Below are positions 52,937 to 63,849 of a DNA stretch of 64,000 nucleotides, piece after piece. A program made the translations under genes and the position numbers. Every line of letters starts with the position of its first letter. The stretch's first letter is position 1. The DNA is from Verrucomicrobiia bacterium (lineage in GTDB: Bacteria; Verrucomicrobiota; Verrucomicrobiia; Verrucomicrobiales; Akkermansiaceae), in the NCBI GenBank assembly GCA_030431475.1, contig JAUIJD010000005.1:62001-126000 (forward strand), written 5' to 3'. The notes below the pieces were generated by a model. The model was not told the origin of the DNA, searched no databases, and saw only the letters and a program-made list of their open reading frames with translations.

Positions 52937-54283
52937 ATGAGGAAGAGGAAACACGACGTCATCGTGGTCGGATCGGGCACGTCGGCCTACTACGCCGCGG
53001 AGGGCTTGAACGAGGGAGGGAGGGACGTCGCGATCGTCGACGAGCGCCCGTATGGCGGGACCTGCGCGCTGCGGGGCTGCCAGCCGAAGAAGTACCTGGT
53101 CTGCAATGCCGAGGCGGTGGCGATGGCGTCCGACCTGGTCGGCCGCGGCATCGTGGAGGCCCCCCGGACCGATTGGGCGGCGCTGCAGGCCTTGAAGAAC
53201 GAGTTCCTCGACGGCAAGCCGGAGAAGCAGGTGAAGAGCTGGCACGAACAGGGCGTGACGACCTACCACGGGCGCGCCCGGATGACCGGCGAGCGCGAGC
53301 TTGCGGTGGGGGACGAGCATCTCACGGCCGACCACATCGTCCTCGCCACCGGCGCGAGCCCCCGCTGCGCCGGCTACCGGGGCCATGAACACGCGGTCTT
53401 CAGTGACGACTTTCTCGAGCTCGACGCGCTACCACGCCGGATCGTGTTCGTCGGCGGCGGCTACATCTCCTTCGAGTTCGCCCACATCGCGGCACGGGCC
53501 GGCGCCGAGGAAGTGACCATCCTGCAGCGCTCGGACCGGGTGCTGAAGGGCTTCGATGCCGACATGGCGCAGGTTCTCATCGAAGCGGGCGAGAAGGCCG
53601 GAGTCCGGGTGGTGATCGAGGAGCCGGTCGAGGCGATCGAGAAGGAGGGCGAGGTCTTCCGGGTCATCGGCGGATCGGGCAAGGCCTACGCGACCGATCT
53701 CGTCGTGGAGGCCACCGGGCGGGTGCCGAACCTGTCGGTGCTCGAGGGAGGGGCCGGAGGGGTGGAGCACGACCAGGGCGGGGTTGTCGTCAATGCCCAC
53801 CTCCGAAGCGTCTCCAACCCCGCCGTGTATGCGATCGGCGATTGCGCCTCGGCCTCGCCCATGCTGGCCCCGGTGGCGGATGCCGAGGGCAAGCTGGTGG
53901 CGCGCAACATCCTCGAGGGGGACGTTGCCGAGATGGACTACACGGTGGTGCCGAGCGCGGCCTTCACAATTCCGAACATCGCCTCGGTGGGGCTGACCGA
54001 GGAGCAGGCCGCGGCGAAGGGGCTCGAGTTCCGCGTGAACCGGGGCTCGACCACCGGCTGGCCGTCGTCGAAGCGGATTGGCGAGGACCACGGGGCCTAC
54101 AAGGTGCTCATCGAGAAGGAAAGCGGTCGCATCCTCGGCGCCCACCTCGTCCGCCACCACGCGGCGGAAGCGATCAATGTCTTCGGGCTGGCGATGAAGC
54201 ACGGCATCACCGCGGGCGAGATGAAGGAGTTCCTGTGGGCGTATCCCACGATGATCTCCGACCTGAAATACATGGTGGGGTGA
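52937..54283 (+). CDS. class I pyridine nucleotide-disulfide oxidoreductase
   Basis: The 448-residue product has the FAD motif DVIVVGSGTSAYYAAEGL, the redox disulfide CALRGC (Cys43, Cys48) with GGTCALRGCQPKK, the NAD(P) site IVFVGGGYISFEFAHIA, and a second FAD strand AVYAIGDCASA. It resembles glutathione/mercuric-type reductases. The C-terminal dimerisation domain ends AYPTMISDLKYMVG: the HPT(x)xE His-Glu that normally protonates the disulfide is changed to YPT with no Glu in place. The substrate may therefore not be a typical disulfide. The start is ATG 52937, divergent from the polysaccharide operon. Confidence 0.88.
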   Translation: MRKRKHDVIVVGSGTSAYYAAEGLNEGGRDVAIVDERPYGGTCALRGCQPKKYLVCNAEAVAMASDLVGRGIVEAPRTDWAALQALKNEFLDGKPEKQVKSWHEQGVTTYHGRARMTGERELAVGDEHLTADHIVLATGASPRCAGYRGHEHAVFSDDFLELDALPRRIVFVGGGYISFEFAHIAARAGAEEVTILQRSDRVLKGFDADMAQVLIEAGEKAGVRVVIEEPVEAIEKEGEVFRVIGGSGKAYATDLVVEATGRVPNLSVLEGGAGGVEHDQGGVVVNAHLRSVSNPAVYAIGDCASASPMLAPVADAEGKLVARNILEGDVAEMDYTVVPSAAFTIPNIASVGLTEEQAAAKGLEFRVNRGSTTGWPSSKRIGEDHGAYKVLIEKESGRILGAHLVRHHAAEAINVFGLAMKHGITAGEMKEFLWAYPTMISDLKYMVG

Positions 54284-54489
54284 GTGCGGAGGAGTCCCGG
54301 GTCCGTGCCTCCATCTCGATCGGTTGTAGCAAATCTTCTCTTATGTAGCCCGGCCCCGGCTTCAAGAATGAGGCGATCACAACCTCCCTCTTGTAGGCGC
54401 CACCGCTTTGCCATATTGGATGTGCTGATGAGGTCTCTTCGTTGGAGAGTCCAGCGTCAGAACAATCAACCCTCAACCATGAAGCATTT

Positions 54490-55125
54490 ATGAAAGCGTT
54501 CCATTTGCTGATCGTGATTTTAGGGGCCCTTGGCCTGGCTATGTCCGAGGGGGCTACGTTGCTATTGGACGATTTCTCGTCAGGAGCCTTCTCCCTGTCC
54601 TTCGACGGTGCTACATCAAACTCAGGGCCGTTCATCACCCCGCTAACAGACCAACGAACCGTGACAGGCGTTGGTTTTCCCAATTGGACGGCAACCTTGG
54701 CTTCGGGTGAACTCGCCTACAGTGTTGATCAGCTGGAGCCAAGTCCAAGGCGCAATATATTGAGAATTAATTATTATCTATCAATCGGCACATTCAGTAT
54801 CCTCGGTTATGACGCTTTTGCTGTCGACTTGTCGGACGTGATCGGAACGGGTGAGTTTGAGGTTCGTGTTAGTGGAAACCCTGGCGCTCCTCCAGACCTC
54901 ATTGTGCCGATTTCTGGCTCTGGAACCGTCATGTATCCGTTTTCTGGTCTGGAAACCTCTTCCTTGCTAGATTCACTGGACTCAGTGACATTTCGCTTCT
55001 TTGCGATTTCGGTGGACTTCAGTGCTACGATTGACAACATCCGTATCGTCCCGGAGCCGTCCGCATCGCTTCTTATAGGTCTTGGAGTTGCCTCTCTTCT
55101 ATTCCAACGACGCCGAAGGAAATGA
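54490..55125 (+). CDS. PEP-CTERM protein, tandem paralogue 1
   Basis: The 211-residue product has an N-terminal signal peptide (AFHLLIVILGALGLAMSEG), the body motif TLLLDDFSSGAFSLSFDGAT and a C-terminal VPEPSASLLIGLGVASLLF tail followed by RRRRK, the canonical PEP-CTERM sorting signal. The body is closely related to the next gene, and both lie in visibly AT-richer DNA than the surroundings. It is probably exported and processed by an exosortase, surface-associated. Function unknown. Confidence 0.82.
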   Translation: MKAFHLLIVILGALGLAMSEGATLLLDDFSSGAFSLSFDGATSNSGPFITPLTDQRTVTGVGFPNWTATLASGELAYSVDQLEPSPRRNILRINYYLSIGTFSILGYDAFAVDLSDVIGTGEFEVRVSGNPGAPPDLIVPISGSGTVMYPFSGLETSSLLDSLDSVTFRFFAISVDFSATIDNIRIVPEPSASLLIGLGVASLLFQRRRRK

Positions 55126-55152
55126 CCATCGTACCCCAACCATGATGCTATT

Positions 55153-55776
55153 ATGAGAACCGTTGTGCTTGTATTGGCTGCTATCTTCTGCTGCTCATCG
55201 GTGTCCAGGGCGGCTACTCTGATGCTGGATGATTTTTCGTCTGGATCCTTCGCATTGGCCTTTGGCGGAACTACCTCACACTCAGGCTCGTTGGTCACTG
55301 CTTTGACAGATCAGCGAATGGTCTCAGGTGTTGGCGATCCAAATTGGACGGCCACCTTGGGCGCTGGTAGCCTTGCCTATGTGGTTGATTCAATGAGCGA
55401 AGGGCGCAATTACCTCACGCTGAGCTATTCATCGACCGGAACATTTAGTGTCCTTGGGTATAATGCCTTCGCCCTCGATTTTTCAAATGTGGTTGGAGCG
55501 GGCGAGCTTATTGTGTCTGTAACTGGATCGGGATTAAATAACATCAGGGTTCCCATCTCAGGCTCTGGCACGATCATATCACCATTTTCGTTTCTTGATA
55601 CAAGTCAGCCTCTCGATTCGCTTTCCTCGATGAACTTCCGAATCAACACGATTTCGGAGGACTTTTCAGCGGATATTGATAACGTCCGTCTGGTCCCCGA
55701 ACCTTGTGCATCGATCCTGTTGATTCTCGGCACTGGTGGTGCGGTTCTTCGGCGGCGGCGAGAAACTGAAGAGTAG
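55153..55776 (+). CDS. PEP-CTERM protein, tandem paralogue 2
   Basis: The 207-residue product starts 27 bp after its paralogue. Shared segments are TLMLDDFSSGSFALAFGGTT, VSGVGDPNWTATLGAGSLAY, SVLGYNAFALDFSNVVG and the end VPEPCASILLILGTGGAVLR with RRRETEE. Both copies are preceded by similar leader sequence (AACCATGAAGCATTTATGA, AACCATGATGCTATTATGA), showing that the duplication included the start region. It is probably a recent duplication of a surface protein. Confidence 0.82.
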   Translation: MRTVVLVLAAIFCCSSVSRAATLMLDDFSSGSFALAFGGTTSHSGSLVTALTDQRMVSGVGDPNWTATLGAGSLAYVVDSMSEGRNYLTLSYSSTGTFSVLGYNAFALDFSNVVGAGELIVSVTGSGLNNIRVPISGSGTIISPFSFLDTSQPLDSLSSMNFRINTISEDFSADIDNVRLVPEPCASILLILGTGGAVLRRRRETEE

Positions 55777-55785
55777 AACCGAGTG

Positions 55786-55808
55786 CCGGGGAGTGATTTA
55801 CTCCCCGG
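55786..55808 (+). terminator. GC-rich hairpin after the PEP-CTERM pair
   Basis: A perfect 9-bp stem (CCGGGGAGT / ACTCCCCGG, loop GATTT) 9 nt after the stop. It lacks a T-run, so it may act as a stabilising hairpin or Rho-assisted terminator. Confidence 0.55.
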
Positions 55809-55847
55809 TCCCACCCTTCGTCGTCAGAGAACCAGAGTGGCCCGGGT

Positions 55848-56120
55848 ATGTTTCCTTTAGGATCCAGTCCGTCAGGCGCGGGATCCGGTGCCCCGCTTGG
55901 ACCGCTCATCCTCGCCGGGCTAGCCGTCTGGATTTCGTCGATCCTGGTGGTGTGGATCTGGGTCAAGCACCGGGATGTCTCGACTCCCAGGAAGCTCCTC
56001 TGGACGCTTGTGGTGATGATTCCCCCACTCGGATGGATGCTGTTCTGGGGCTTCTTCCGTCCGCCGGGTCGGACGGGCTACGAGACGCCTGACTCCATCA
56101 CCCACAGCGGGACGGATTGA
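55848..56120 (+). CDS. PLDc_N-like small membrane protein
   Basis: A 90-residue protein with two hydrophobic helices (LILAGLAVWISSILVVWIWV, LLWTLVVMIPPLGWMLFWGF) and the PRKLLWTLVVMIPPLGWMLF pattern of phospholipase-D nuclease N-terminal (PLDc_N) regions. No catalytic domain is attached. Role unknown; possibly a membrane anchor-like protein. It starts 71 bp after the PEP-CTERM pair. Confidence 0.6.
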   Translation: MFPLGSSPSGAGSGAPLGPLILAGLAVWISSILVVWIWVKHRDVSTPRKLLWTLVVMIPPLGWMLFWGFFRPPGRTGYETPDSITHSGTD

Positions 56121-56230
56121 GCGGTATTCGCGGGCGAGGGTCCGGGGTGGATCAGCGCGACGGCGTCGCGCGTCCCGGTGCCGGGCGGGGTCGTTGACCT
56201 GTCGGCATGGTTTCCGCTAGAGGGTGGGGG

Positions 56231-57439
56231 ATGTCGTTTCTGGGAATGCTGCTTTTGCTCGGTCTGGCTTTCGCGCTTTCCCGGGGGCGGCGGTCCATCC
56301 GATGGCGGACGGTCGGCCTGGCCTTCGCGCTGCAGGTGGCGGTCGGCTTGTGGGTCTTCCGGGTGCCGTGGGGGAGGGTCTCGCTGGAGTGGCTTTCGCT
56401 CAAGGTGGCGGCGGTGATTTCGGCGGGCGACGAAGGCATCGCGTTTCTGTTCGGCCCGCTGGTCGAGGTCGACTCCATCGGCTTCGTCTTCGCCTTGAAG
56501 GTGCTGCCGGTGATCATCTTCTTCTCGTCGCTGATCGCGGTGCTCTACCACCTGCGGATCATGCAGTGGGTGATCGCGATTCTCGGCGGGGGATTGCGCA
56601 AGTTGCTCGGCACCAGCCGGGCGGAATCGCTGTCGGCGGCGGCGAACATCTTCGTCGGCCAGACCGAGGCGCCGCTGGTGGTGAAGCCCTACGTCGCCCG
56701 CATGACCCGTTCCGAACTCTTCGCGGTGATGTGCGGCGGGCTGGCGAGCGTGGCGGGTTCGGTGCTCGCCGGCTACGCGAGCATGGGCGTGGAGCTGAAA
56801 TACCTGCTCGCGGCATCGTTCATGGCGGCGCCGGGCGGCCTGCTCTTTGCGAAGATCCTGATGCCCGAGACGGAGAAGCCGGAGGAGATCACGCTCGACT
56901 GGGCCGAGGGCGAGGACAAGCCGGCGAATGTGCTCGATGCCGCCGCGCTCGGGGCGGGCACCGGGCTGAAGCTGGCGCTGAACGTCGGCGCGATGCTGCT
57001 CGCCTTCATCGGCCTGATCGCGCTGATCAACCTGCTGCTCGGAGGGATCGGCGGATGGATGGGAATGCCCGACCTCAGCCTGGAGAAGATCCTCGGCGGG
57101 GTCTTCGCGCCGCTCGCCTGGTCGCTGGGCATGCCGTGGGGCGACAGCGCGACCGGGGGCAGCCTGATCGGCCAGAAACTGGTGCTCAACGAGTTCGTCG
57201 CCTACGTCCAGTTTCAGGAGATCGGCGAAGCGCTGGGCGAGCGCAGCCGGGCGATCGTCACGGTGGCGCTGTGTGGCTTCGCCAACCTGTCGTCCATCGC
57301 CATCCTGCTCGGTGGGCTCGGCGGGATGGCGCCGGGACGGCGTCAGGAGATCGCGCGCTTCGGGCTGCTCGCCGTGGCGGCCGGGACCTTCTCGAACCTG
57401 ATGAGCGCGGCGATCGCGGGGCTGTTCTGGACGCCGTGA
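56231..57439 (+). CDS. NupC-type concentrative nucleoside transporter
   Basis: The 402-residue product has N-terminal hydrophobic helices, then the family core: [60 protein letters not shown] and [18 protein letters not shown]. These match concentrative nucleoside transporters, which import nucleosides with Na+ or H+. ATG 56231 is preferred over ATG 56207 because the residues from there fit the CNT N-terminus. It stands between the small PLDc_N-like gene and the convergent sulfatase. Confidence 0.9.
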   Translation: MSFLGMLLLLGLAFALSRGRRSIRWRTVGLAFALQVAVGLWVFRVPWGRVSLEWLSLKVAAVISAGDEGIAFLFGPLVEVDSIGFVFALKVLPVIIFFSSLIAVLYHLRIMQWVIAILGGGLRKLLGTSRAESLSAAANIFVGQTEAPLVVKPYVARMTRSELFAVMCGGLASVAGSVLAGYASMGVELKYLLAASFMAAPGGLLFAKILMPETEKPEEITLDWAEGEDKPANVLDAAALGAGTGLKLALNVGAMLLAFIGLIALINLLLGGIGGWMGMPDLSLEKILGGVFAPLAWSLGMPWGDSATGGSLIGQKLVLNEFVAYVQFQEIGEALGERSRAIVTVALCGFANLSSIAILLGGLGGMAPGRRQEIARFGLLAVAAGTFSNLMSAAIAGLFWTP

Positions 57440-57451
57440 GGTCCGGCGCCC

Positions 57452-58927
57452 CTACCACTTGTTGAACGGCTTCCTGGCGTTCGGATGGGCCGAGGGAAGG
57501 AGGGCGTCGGTGTCCTCGCGAAGCTGGTCGAGCTTCGCCTTCAGCGCGGCGACCCGGTCGGGGTGCTTGTCGGCGAGGTTGTTCCTTTCGCCGGGATCTT
57601 TCGCGAGGTTGTAGAGTTCGGGGCCCTTCTTCCAGTAGTGGTCGATGAGCTTCCAGTCGCCCTCGCGGATGGCGGCCGACGGGAGTCCGCCCTGGTTTCC
57701 CCAGTGCGGGTAGTGCCAGAACAAGGGAGCGCGTTCATGGCGGGCGCCGGGGTCCTGGATCAGGGCGGCGAAACTGGTGCCGTCGACGTGCTGTTCGGGC
57801 TGCGGATCCAGCCCGCAGACCTCGAGGATGGTCGGGTAGAAGTCGGTGGAGATCACCGGTTCGTCGCAGGTCTCGCCGGCCTTGCCCTTTCCGGGCCAGC
57901 GGACGATCAGCGGCTCGCGGATGCCGCCCTCGTACATCCAGCCCTTGCCGGCGCGGTAGGGGAGGTTGCTGGTGGGCGAGCCTTCGGAGGTCGAGAGGCC
58001 GCCGTTGTCGGAGAAGAAGATCACCAGCGTGTCGTCGGCGACGCCGTTGCGCTCGAGCGAGTCGAGGACCTTGCCGACGGCGGCATCCATGGACTCGACC
58101 ATGCCGGCGTAGATCGCGTGCTCCTGGACGCTGCGGTTCTGGCGCGGCGGCTCGGGTTCGAACTTCGCGCCGAGGCCGTCGCGCTTCTTCTTCGCGCGGT
58201 ATTTCTCGACCAGCGGCTCGGGGGCCATCAGCGGCGTGTGCACCGAGTAGAAGGGGAGATAGACGAAGAACTTCCCGTCCTTGTGCTCGGTGATGAACTG
58301 GTCGACCTCGCTTGCGAGCCGGTCGGGCAGGTGCTCGCCGTCGGGGCCGTTCGGCAGGGTCGGGTTGTTGTAGGGCGAGAAGTACTTCTTGCCGGTGTAG
58401 GGGCCGCCGCGCTCGCCGCCGCCAACGTTGAGGTCGAAGCCGTGGTCGGTGGGGAATGATCCTTCGGGGCCGAGGTGCCATTTGCCGGCGTGCATCGTCG
58501 CGTAGCCCGCTTCCTTGAGGGCCTCGGCCAGGGTCGTGTGGTCGGCGTCGAGGCGATCGACGTACGGAGCGGGCCGGACCGGCCGGTTGGCGTGCCGTCC
58601 GAATTTGCCGTGCTTCTCCGGGTCGTAGTCGTCCGGAATTTCGGCGAAGGCATTGGGGGCGCCGAAGTAGTCGGTGTTGCGGGTGCGCGCCGGATACTGG
58701 CCGGTGAGGATGGACGAGCGGGTCGGCGAGCACACCGGGCAGGCGGCGTAGCCGTCGGTGAAGCGGACCGACTCCTTCGCCAGCGCGTTCAGCCGGGGGG
58801 TGTCGTAGAAGGTGTCGGGGTTGTTGAAGCCGACGTCCATGTAGCCGAGGTCGTCGGCCATGATGAAAACGACGTTGGTGGCCGAAGCGGGGAGCACGGC
58901 GGCGGCGAAGGCGGCGAGGAGTTTCAC
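57452..58927 (-). CDS. secreted formylglycine sulfatase (arylsulfatase A type)
   Basis: The 491-residue product has a signal peptide (LLAAFAAAVLPASA). NVVFIMADDLGYMDVGFNNP carries the metal Asp pair, and the formylglycine site Cys66 lies in CPVCSPTRSSILTGQ. MHAGKWHLGPEGSFPTDHGF and VIFFSDNGGLSTSEG are further family segments. It removes sulfate esters from a glycan outside the cytoplasm. The start is GTG 58927; AGGAG is only 2 nt upstream, so GTG 58939 is a possible alternative. It precedes the sugar operon on the other strand. Confidence 0.9.
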   Translation of the reverse strand: MKLLAAFAAAVLPASATNVVFIMADDLGYMDVGFNNPDTFYDTPRLNALAKESVRFTDGYAACPVCSPTRSSILTGQYPARTRNTDYFGAPNAFAEIPDDYDPEKHGKFGRHANRPVRPAPYVDRLDADHTTLAEALKEAGYATMHAGKWHLGPEGSFPTDHGFDLNVGGGERGGPYTGKKYFSPYNNPTLPNGPDGEHLPDRLASEVDQFITEHKDGKFFVYLPFYSVHTPLMAPEPLVEKYRAKKKRDGLGAKFEPEPPRQNRSVQEHAIYAGMVESMDAAVGKVLDSLERNGVADDTLVIFFSDNGGLSTSEGSPTSNLPYRAGKGWMYEGGIREPLIVRWPGKGKAGETCDEPVISTDFYPTILEVCGLDPQPEQHVDGTSFAALIQDPGARHERAPLFWHYPHWGNQGGLPSAAIREGDWKLIDHYWKKGPELYNLAKDPGERNNLADKHPDRVAALKAKLDQLREDTDALLPSAHPNARKPFNKW

Positions 58928-59235
58928 GTCTCCTAACACGTTCGGCGGGGCCGGTTCGTTACATCCGGGGGCGAGAATCACGGGAATGGGCAATGGAATC
59001 GCTTGGGTGTGACAGAATGGGGCGGGCTCCCGGAGGTGGTCGGGCCTTCCAGGCCCGTGGTCGGGATCGTTGTGATGACGGGCGACGGGGCTGGAAGCCC
59101 CGGCCACGGTTCGGGGCGGCCGGCGTGTCGTTCGAAAGTGCCCACCGCTTTCGTTCGTACCCGAATCGCTTTCCGAGTGACAAGCTTGGGCCTTTCTTTC
59201 AGTAAGGGGTCTGCCTTTGTATTTTTGGCAAACCC
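58928..59235. promoter_or_regulatory. divergent 308-bp region between sulfatase and sugar operon
   Basis: Holds the two-arm hairpin repeat at 59036-59107 and, on the operon side, a pyrimidine-rich stretch (CTTTCTTTCAGTAAGGGG) before the ATG of the first TIM-barrel gene. The promoters for the sulfatase and the sugar operon should lie here. No exact promoter pair was recognised. Confidence 0.4.
59036..59107. repeat. two-arm hairpin repeat (variant)
   Basis: Left arm GTGGTCGGGCCTTCCAGG (59036-59057) and right arm CGGGGCTGGAAGCCCCGG (59086-59107) are imperfect inverted copies, and each is itself a hairpin (GGGCCTTCCAGGCCC, GGGGCTGGAAGCCCC). It belongs to the same design class as the other elements but has different arm sequence. 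Confidence 0.65.
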
Positions 59236-60258
59236 ATGGAGAAGACTATTGCGCTCAAACCCGCGATCGAACTCGGCTTCGTGCCGACCCACGCCGGCTT
59301 TCTCGCGGCCCTCGTGCCCGGCGACGATGGACGTCTGCCCCGCGATGAATCAGGAGAACCGACAGTGATCGGCGCCGTCCGGGAGACCGTCGACCGGGCT
59401 GCGGTTGGCGTCACCTCGGTGCAGATCCCGGTGTTTCCGGGCACGAACCCGGAGGAGTGGGACATGATGATTTCTGCCCTGAAAGAGCTCGTGCCGGCGG
59501 TCCAGCTCGTGATCATGATGGGAGGGGTCGATCCGATGGATCCGGCCGATGAGGAGGCGACGGTGGCTCAGTTGCTGCCGCCGCTCGAGGCGGCGAAGCG
59601 CCACGGCGTCCGGCACGTCTCGGCAACTTCCGTCGAGCAGTGGATGGGGGAGGGGGCGGTGCGCAAGGAGGGCGCGGACTTCGAGGCCGCGGTCGAGCAG
59701 CTCGTCAAGGTGCACCTGCGCGCCCACCGTGAGGCCGGGTTGGCCGGTTCGTGCGTCGAGGCCTGGCACGTCGAGTTCCTCCGCCCGGGCGAGTTCACCA
59801 CCTTCACCGACCTCGGGCGCCTGTGGACCTTCGTCAAGGCCGCCAACGCGGCGCTTGGCGAACCCTTTTTCAAGTGCCTGGTCGATGCCGCCCACTGCGG
59901 CGACTCGGCTCTCGACATCCCCGCCCACGAGGCGCTCATCGCCGAGATCGCGGAGGGAGACGGGCTCGGGGTGATCCACGCCTCGGCCAAGACGACACGC
60001 GGCTGCCTTTCCAGCGACGACGGCTGGATTGCCGCGCTCATCGGCGCGGCGGCGCGTTCCGGGAAGCTGAGCCAGGTCTTCGTCGAGATGTTCCGGCACG
60101 ACGACCCGGTGCTCGCCGGTCTTCGCGAGCTCGATCCCCGGCACGGCGTCGATACCTGCGACGGCCGTGACTATCCGCAGGTGGTCGCCGACGGCCTGGC
60201 CCAGGTCGCCCGCATCCTGAACAACCACGTGTCCCGCGGACACCTTCCGACCGCCTGA
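59236..60258 (+). CDS. xylose-isomerase-like TIM-barrel sugar isomerase/epimerase 1
   Basis: The 340-residue product has beta/alpha alternation beginning KPAIELGFVPTHAGFLAALV. Putative metal ligands are seen in SCVEAWHVEFLRPGEF (Glu/His), FFKCLVDAAHCGDSALDIPA (Asp/His) and GVIHASAKTTRG (His). It belongs to the broad sugar phosphate isomerase/epimerase (AP endonuclease-2) superfamily. It leads the carbohydrate operon, 3 bp before the mutarotase-like gene. Substrate unknown. Confidence 0.78.
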   Translation: MEKTIALKPAIELGFVPTHAGFLAALVPGDDGRLPRDESGEPTVIGAVRETVDRAAVGVTSVQIPVFPGTNPEEWDMMISALKELVPAVQLVIMMGGVDPMDPADEEATVAQLLPPLEAAKRHGVRHVSATSVEQWMGEGAVRKEGADFEAAVEQLVKVHLRAHREAGLAGSCVEAWHVEFLRPGEFTTFTDLGRLWTFVKAANAALGEPFFKCLVDAAHCGDSALDIPAHEALIAEIAEGDGLGVIHASAKTTRGCLSSDDGWIAALIGAAARSGKLSQVFVEMFRHDDPVLAGLRELDPRHGVDTCDGRDYPQVVADGLAQVARILNNHVSRGHLPTA

Positions 60259-60261
60259 GCG

Positions 60262-61359
60262 ATGGAGACGATTCACGGAGCGGAGAGCTGGAAGATCGGC
60301 AACGACCGGGTGACGCTGTGGGTGACGCGGCGTGCGGGGATGATGGCGCCGGCGGAATTCGACCTCGGGGGCCGCAAGGTCTCACCGTATTCGCTGTCCC
60401 CCTGGACGCCGGACGAATTCGACGACCAACCGGACCTGCTGCGCGTCCTCCGCGGCGACTTCTTCTGCCTGCCCTTCGGGCCGCAGGGGGAGGCGCACTA
60501 CCATGGCGAACCGGCGAATCTCGACTGGAACGAGGTGGAGGCTGGCGACGACCGGATCGTGATCGGGATGCAGGCCTCCGATTCCGGCGCGTCGCTGGAG
60601 CGCGAGATTTCGCTCCGCCCCGGCGAGACCGCGATCTACCATGATCATCGGATTTCCGGACTCGAGGGACGGTGGAGCTACGGCAACCATCCGGTGCTCG
60701 ACGCCTCCGCGGCGGACCCCGGGGCGGTGCGCCTGAGCGTGTCGCCCTTCCGCTGGGGTTCGGTCTTTCCCGGTGTGTTCTCCGATCCGGAACAGCAGGA
60801 ACGCCAGATGCTGCTGGGCGGGGCCCGCTTCGAGGAGTTGTCCTCGGTGCCGATGGCCGACGGTGGCTCGGCGGACCTGACCCGCTGGCCCTACGGCTGG
60901 AAGGCGGATGACCTGGTGATGATGGTCTCCGAGGAGCCGGATGCCGACCATCCCTTCGCCTGGTCGGCGGTGGTCTTCGAGGACCATGTCTGGTTCTCGC
61001 TGAAGAATCCCGCCGACTTCCCGGCCACCTTGTTCTGGCTCTCCGACGGCGGGCGCGACGCCGCGCCGTGGAACGGGCGGCATGTCGGCCGCGTCGGGAT
61101 CGAGGAAGTCTGCTCGCATTTCTGCAACGGGGTGGACCTTTCGCGGCAGGACCTGCTGGCCGACGACGGGATCCCCACGTCCCGCGAATTTCGGGCCGAT
61201 GAGAAGGTGTCGCTGCGCATCATCCACGGTGTGGCGGCGGTGGCGCCCGGCTTCGGAGCCGTGACCTCGATCACGCCGTCCGGCGACGGCCGCATCGTCA
61301 TCACCGGTGAGAACGGTGCGACGGTGGAGACCGCCGTCGACTGGTCCTTTGTCCTCTAA
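60262..61359 (+). CDS. aldose 1-epimerase-like beta-sandwich protein
   Basis: The 365-residue product looks like a galactose mutarotase-fold protein (DUF4432-type): repeated beta strands, with [12 protein letters not shown] in the middle and ESLKNPADF-like and [12 protein letters not shown] segments late. These enzymes interconvert anomers of sugars. No signal peptide is visible, so it is cytoplasmic. It is packed between two xylose-isomerase-like genes (3 bp and 19 bp gaps), so the substrate is probably the same sugar. Confidence 0.72.
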   Translation: METIHGAESWKIGNDRVTLWVTRRAGMMAPAEFDLGGRKVSPYSLSPWTPDEFDDQPDLLRVLRGDFFCLPFGPQGEAHYHGEPANLDWNEVEAGDDRIVIGMQASDSGASLEREISLRPGETAIYHDHRISGLEGRWSYGNHPVLDASAADPGAVRLSVSPFRWGSVFPGVFSDPEQQERQMLLGGARFEELSSVPMADGGSADLTRWPYGWKADDLVMMVSEEPDADHPFAWSAVVFEDHVWFSLKNPADFPATLFWLSDGGRDAAPWNGRHVGRVGIEEVCSHFCNGVDLSRQDLLADDGIPTSREFRADEKVSLRIIHGVAAVAPGFGAVTSITPSGDGRIVITGENGATVETAVDWSFVL

Positions 61360-61378
61360 CCTTCAAACCCTCGAACCA

Positions 61379-62380
61379 ATGAAACTGCACAATGCCATGT
61401 GGCCCGGCCTGGTCGGGAAGGAGCCCGACACCGACCACCCACCGATCTCGCTCGACCACATGCTCGAGCTCACCACCGCCGCCGAAGTCGACGGGCGCCA
61501 GTACGACGGCGTCGACCTCTTCCTTTTCCACCCGCACACCGATCCGGATGCGTCCGATGCCGACCTCCTGAAGATGGCGGATGACATCGCCGCCAGGGGG
61601 CTCAAGGTCGGTTCGCTGGTCGCTCCGGTCTGGCCGGGCACCGTCGGCGGACCCGCCTTCGGCAGCGGGGAGGATCGGAAGAACTTCGTGCTGGCGGTCG
61701 AGAAAGCCTGCCGCATCGCCAAGCTCCTCGACGACCACGGCGTGCGCGAGTCCGGCGTGATCCGCGTCGACACCGCCGGTGGCACCGAGGACTTCGCGAA
61801 GGACCCGGTCGGCAACACCAAGCTCGTCGCCCAGACCTTCCAGGAAGCCGGCAAGCTGGCCGAGCAGCACGGTCAGCGCATCGCCGCCGAGGGCGAGATC
61901 TGCTGGGGTGGACTGCATTCGTGGAAGGCGGCGCTCGACACGCTCGAGGCGACCGCCATGCCCGGCGTCGTCGGCTTCCAGGCCGACCTCGCCCACACCT
62001 ACCTCTACCTCATGGGCTACAACGCGCCCGAGGCGGCACTGGTCCAGGAAGGCGACTCGGACGAGAAGTTCTGGGCCGCCTACAAGACCATGACCGATGC
62101 GCTGCGCCCGTGGACGATCGACTTCCACGTCGCCCAGAACGACGGCACCGTCCACGGTACCGGCAGCCACGACAAGACCGGCCGCCACTGCCCGGCGGAC
62201 GACCCCAACGGCAAGCTCGATATCGCCAGGTGCTCGACCTACTGGCTCGAAGGGGCCGCCGAGCGCGGCATCAAGCACATCTGCTGGGACGGCTGCATGT
62301 TCGACAATTCCGTCCTCGAGGATCCCGCCACGTGGAACGCCATCCTCAAGGCGATGATCGACGTCGACAAGGCGCTTTGA
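61379..62380 (+). CDS. xylose-isomerase-like TIM-barrel sugar isomerase/epimerase 2
   Basis: The 333-residue product has putative metal ligands in [15 protein letters not shown] (Glu), [17 protein letters not shown] (Asp/His), [10 protein letters not shown] (His/Asp) and [11 protein letters not shown]. It belongs to the same superfamily as the gene at 59236 but is not a close copy. The ATG is at 61379; the longer frame upstream is low quality. It probably converts a neighbouring sugar intermediate, isomerising or epimerising a keto-sugar. Confidence 0.8.
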   Translation: MKLHNAMWPGLVGKEPDTDHPPISLDHMLELTTAAEVDGRQYDGVDLFLFHPHTDPDASDADLLKMADDIAARGLKVGSLVAPVWPGTVGGPAFGSGEDRKNFVLAVEKACRIAKLLDDHGVRESGVIRVDTAGGTEDFAKDPVGNTKLVAQTFQEAGKLAEQHGQRIAAEGEICWGGLHSWKAALDTLEATAMPGVVGFQADLAHTYLYLMGYNAPEAALVQEGDSDEKFWAAYKTMTDALRPWTIDFHVAQNDGTVHGTGSHDKTGRHCPADDPNGKLDIARCSTYWLEGAAERGIKHICWDGCMFDNSVLEDPATWNAILKAMIDVDKAL

Positions 62381-62430
62381 CCTGACGGACCGCGGACTTC
62401 ACTCCGCATCTTCAACCCAACCCAATTTCC

Positions 62431-63750
<1,320 letters not shown>

Positions 63751-63776
63751 AGGCGAGGCCACCGTCCACACCAAAG

Positions 63777-63836
63777 GGAGCGCCGGCTTCAGCCGGCATC
63801 TTCCGAACCCTCCAAGCCGGCTGAAGCCGGCGCTCC
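63777..63836. repeat. two-arm hairpin repeat before Gfo/Idh gene
   Basis: Two perfect 21-bp inverted arms (63777-63797 and 63816-63836) with an 18-nt centre. Each arm is a hairpin (GCCGGCT-TC-AGCCGGC). The outer GGAGCGCCG...CGGCGCTCC matches the element at 20880. It sits between the cupin gene and the Gfo/Idh gene and may weaken transcription into the latter. Confidence 0.85.
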
Positions 63837-63849
63837 ATTTGAAACCATC

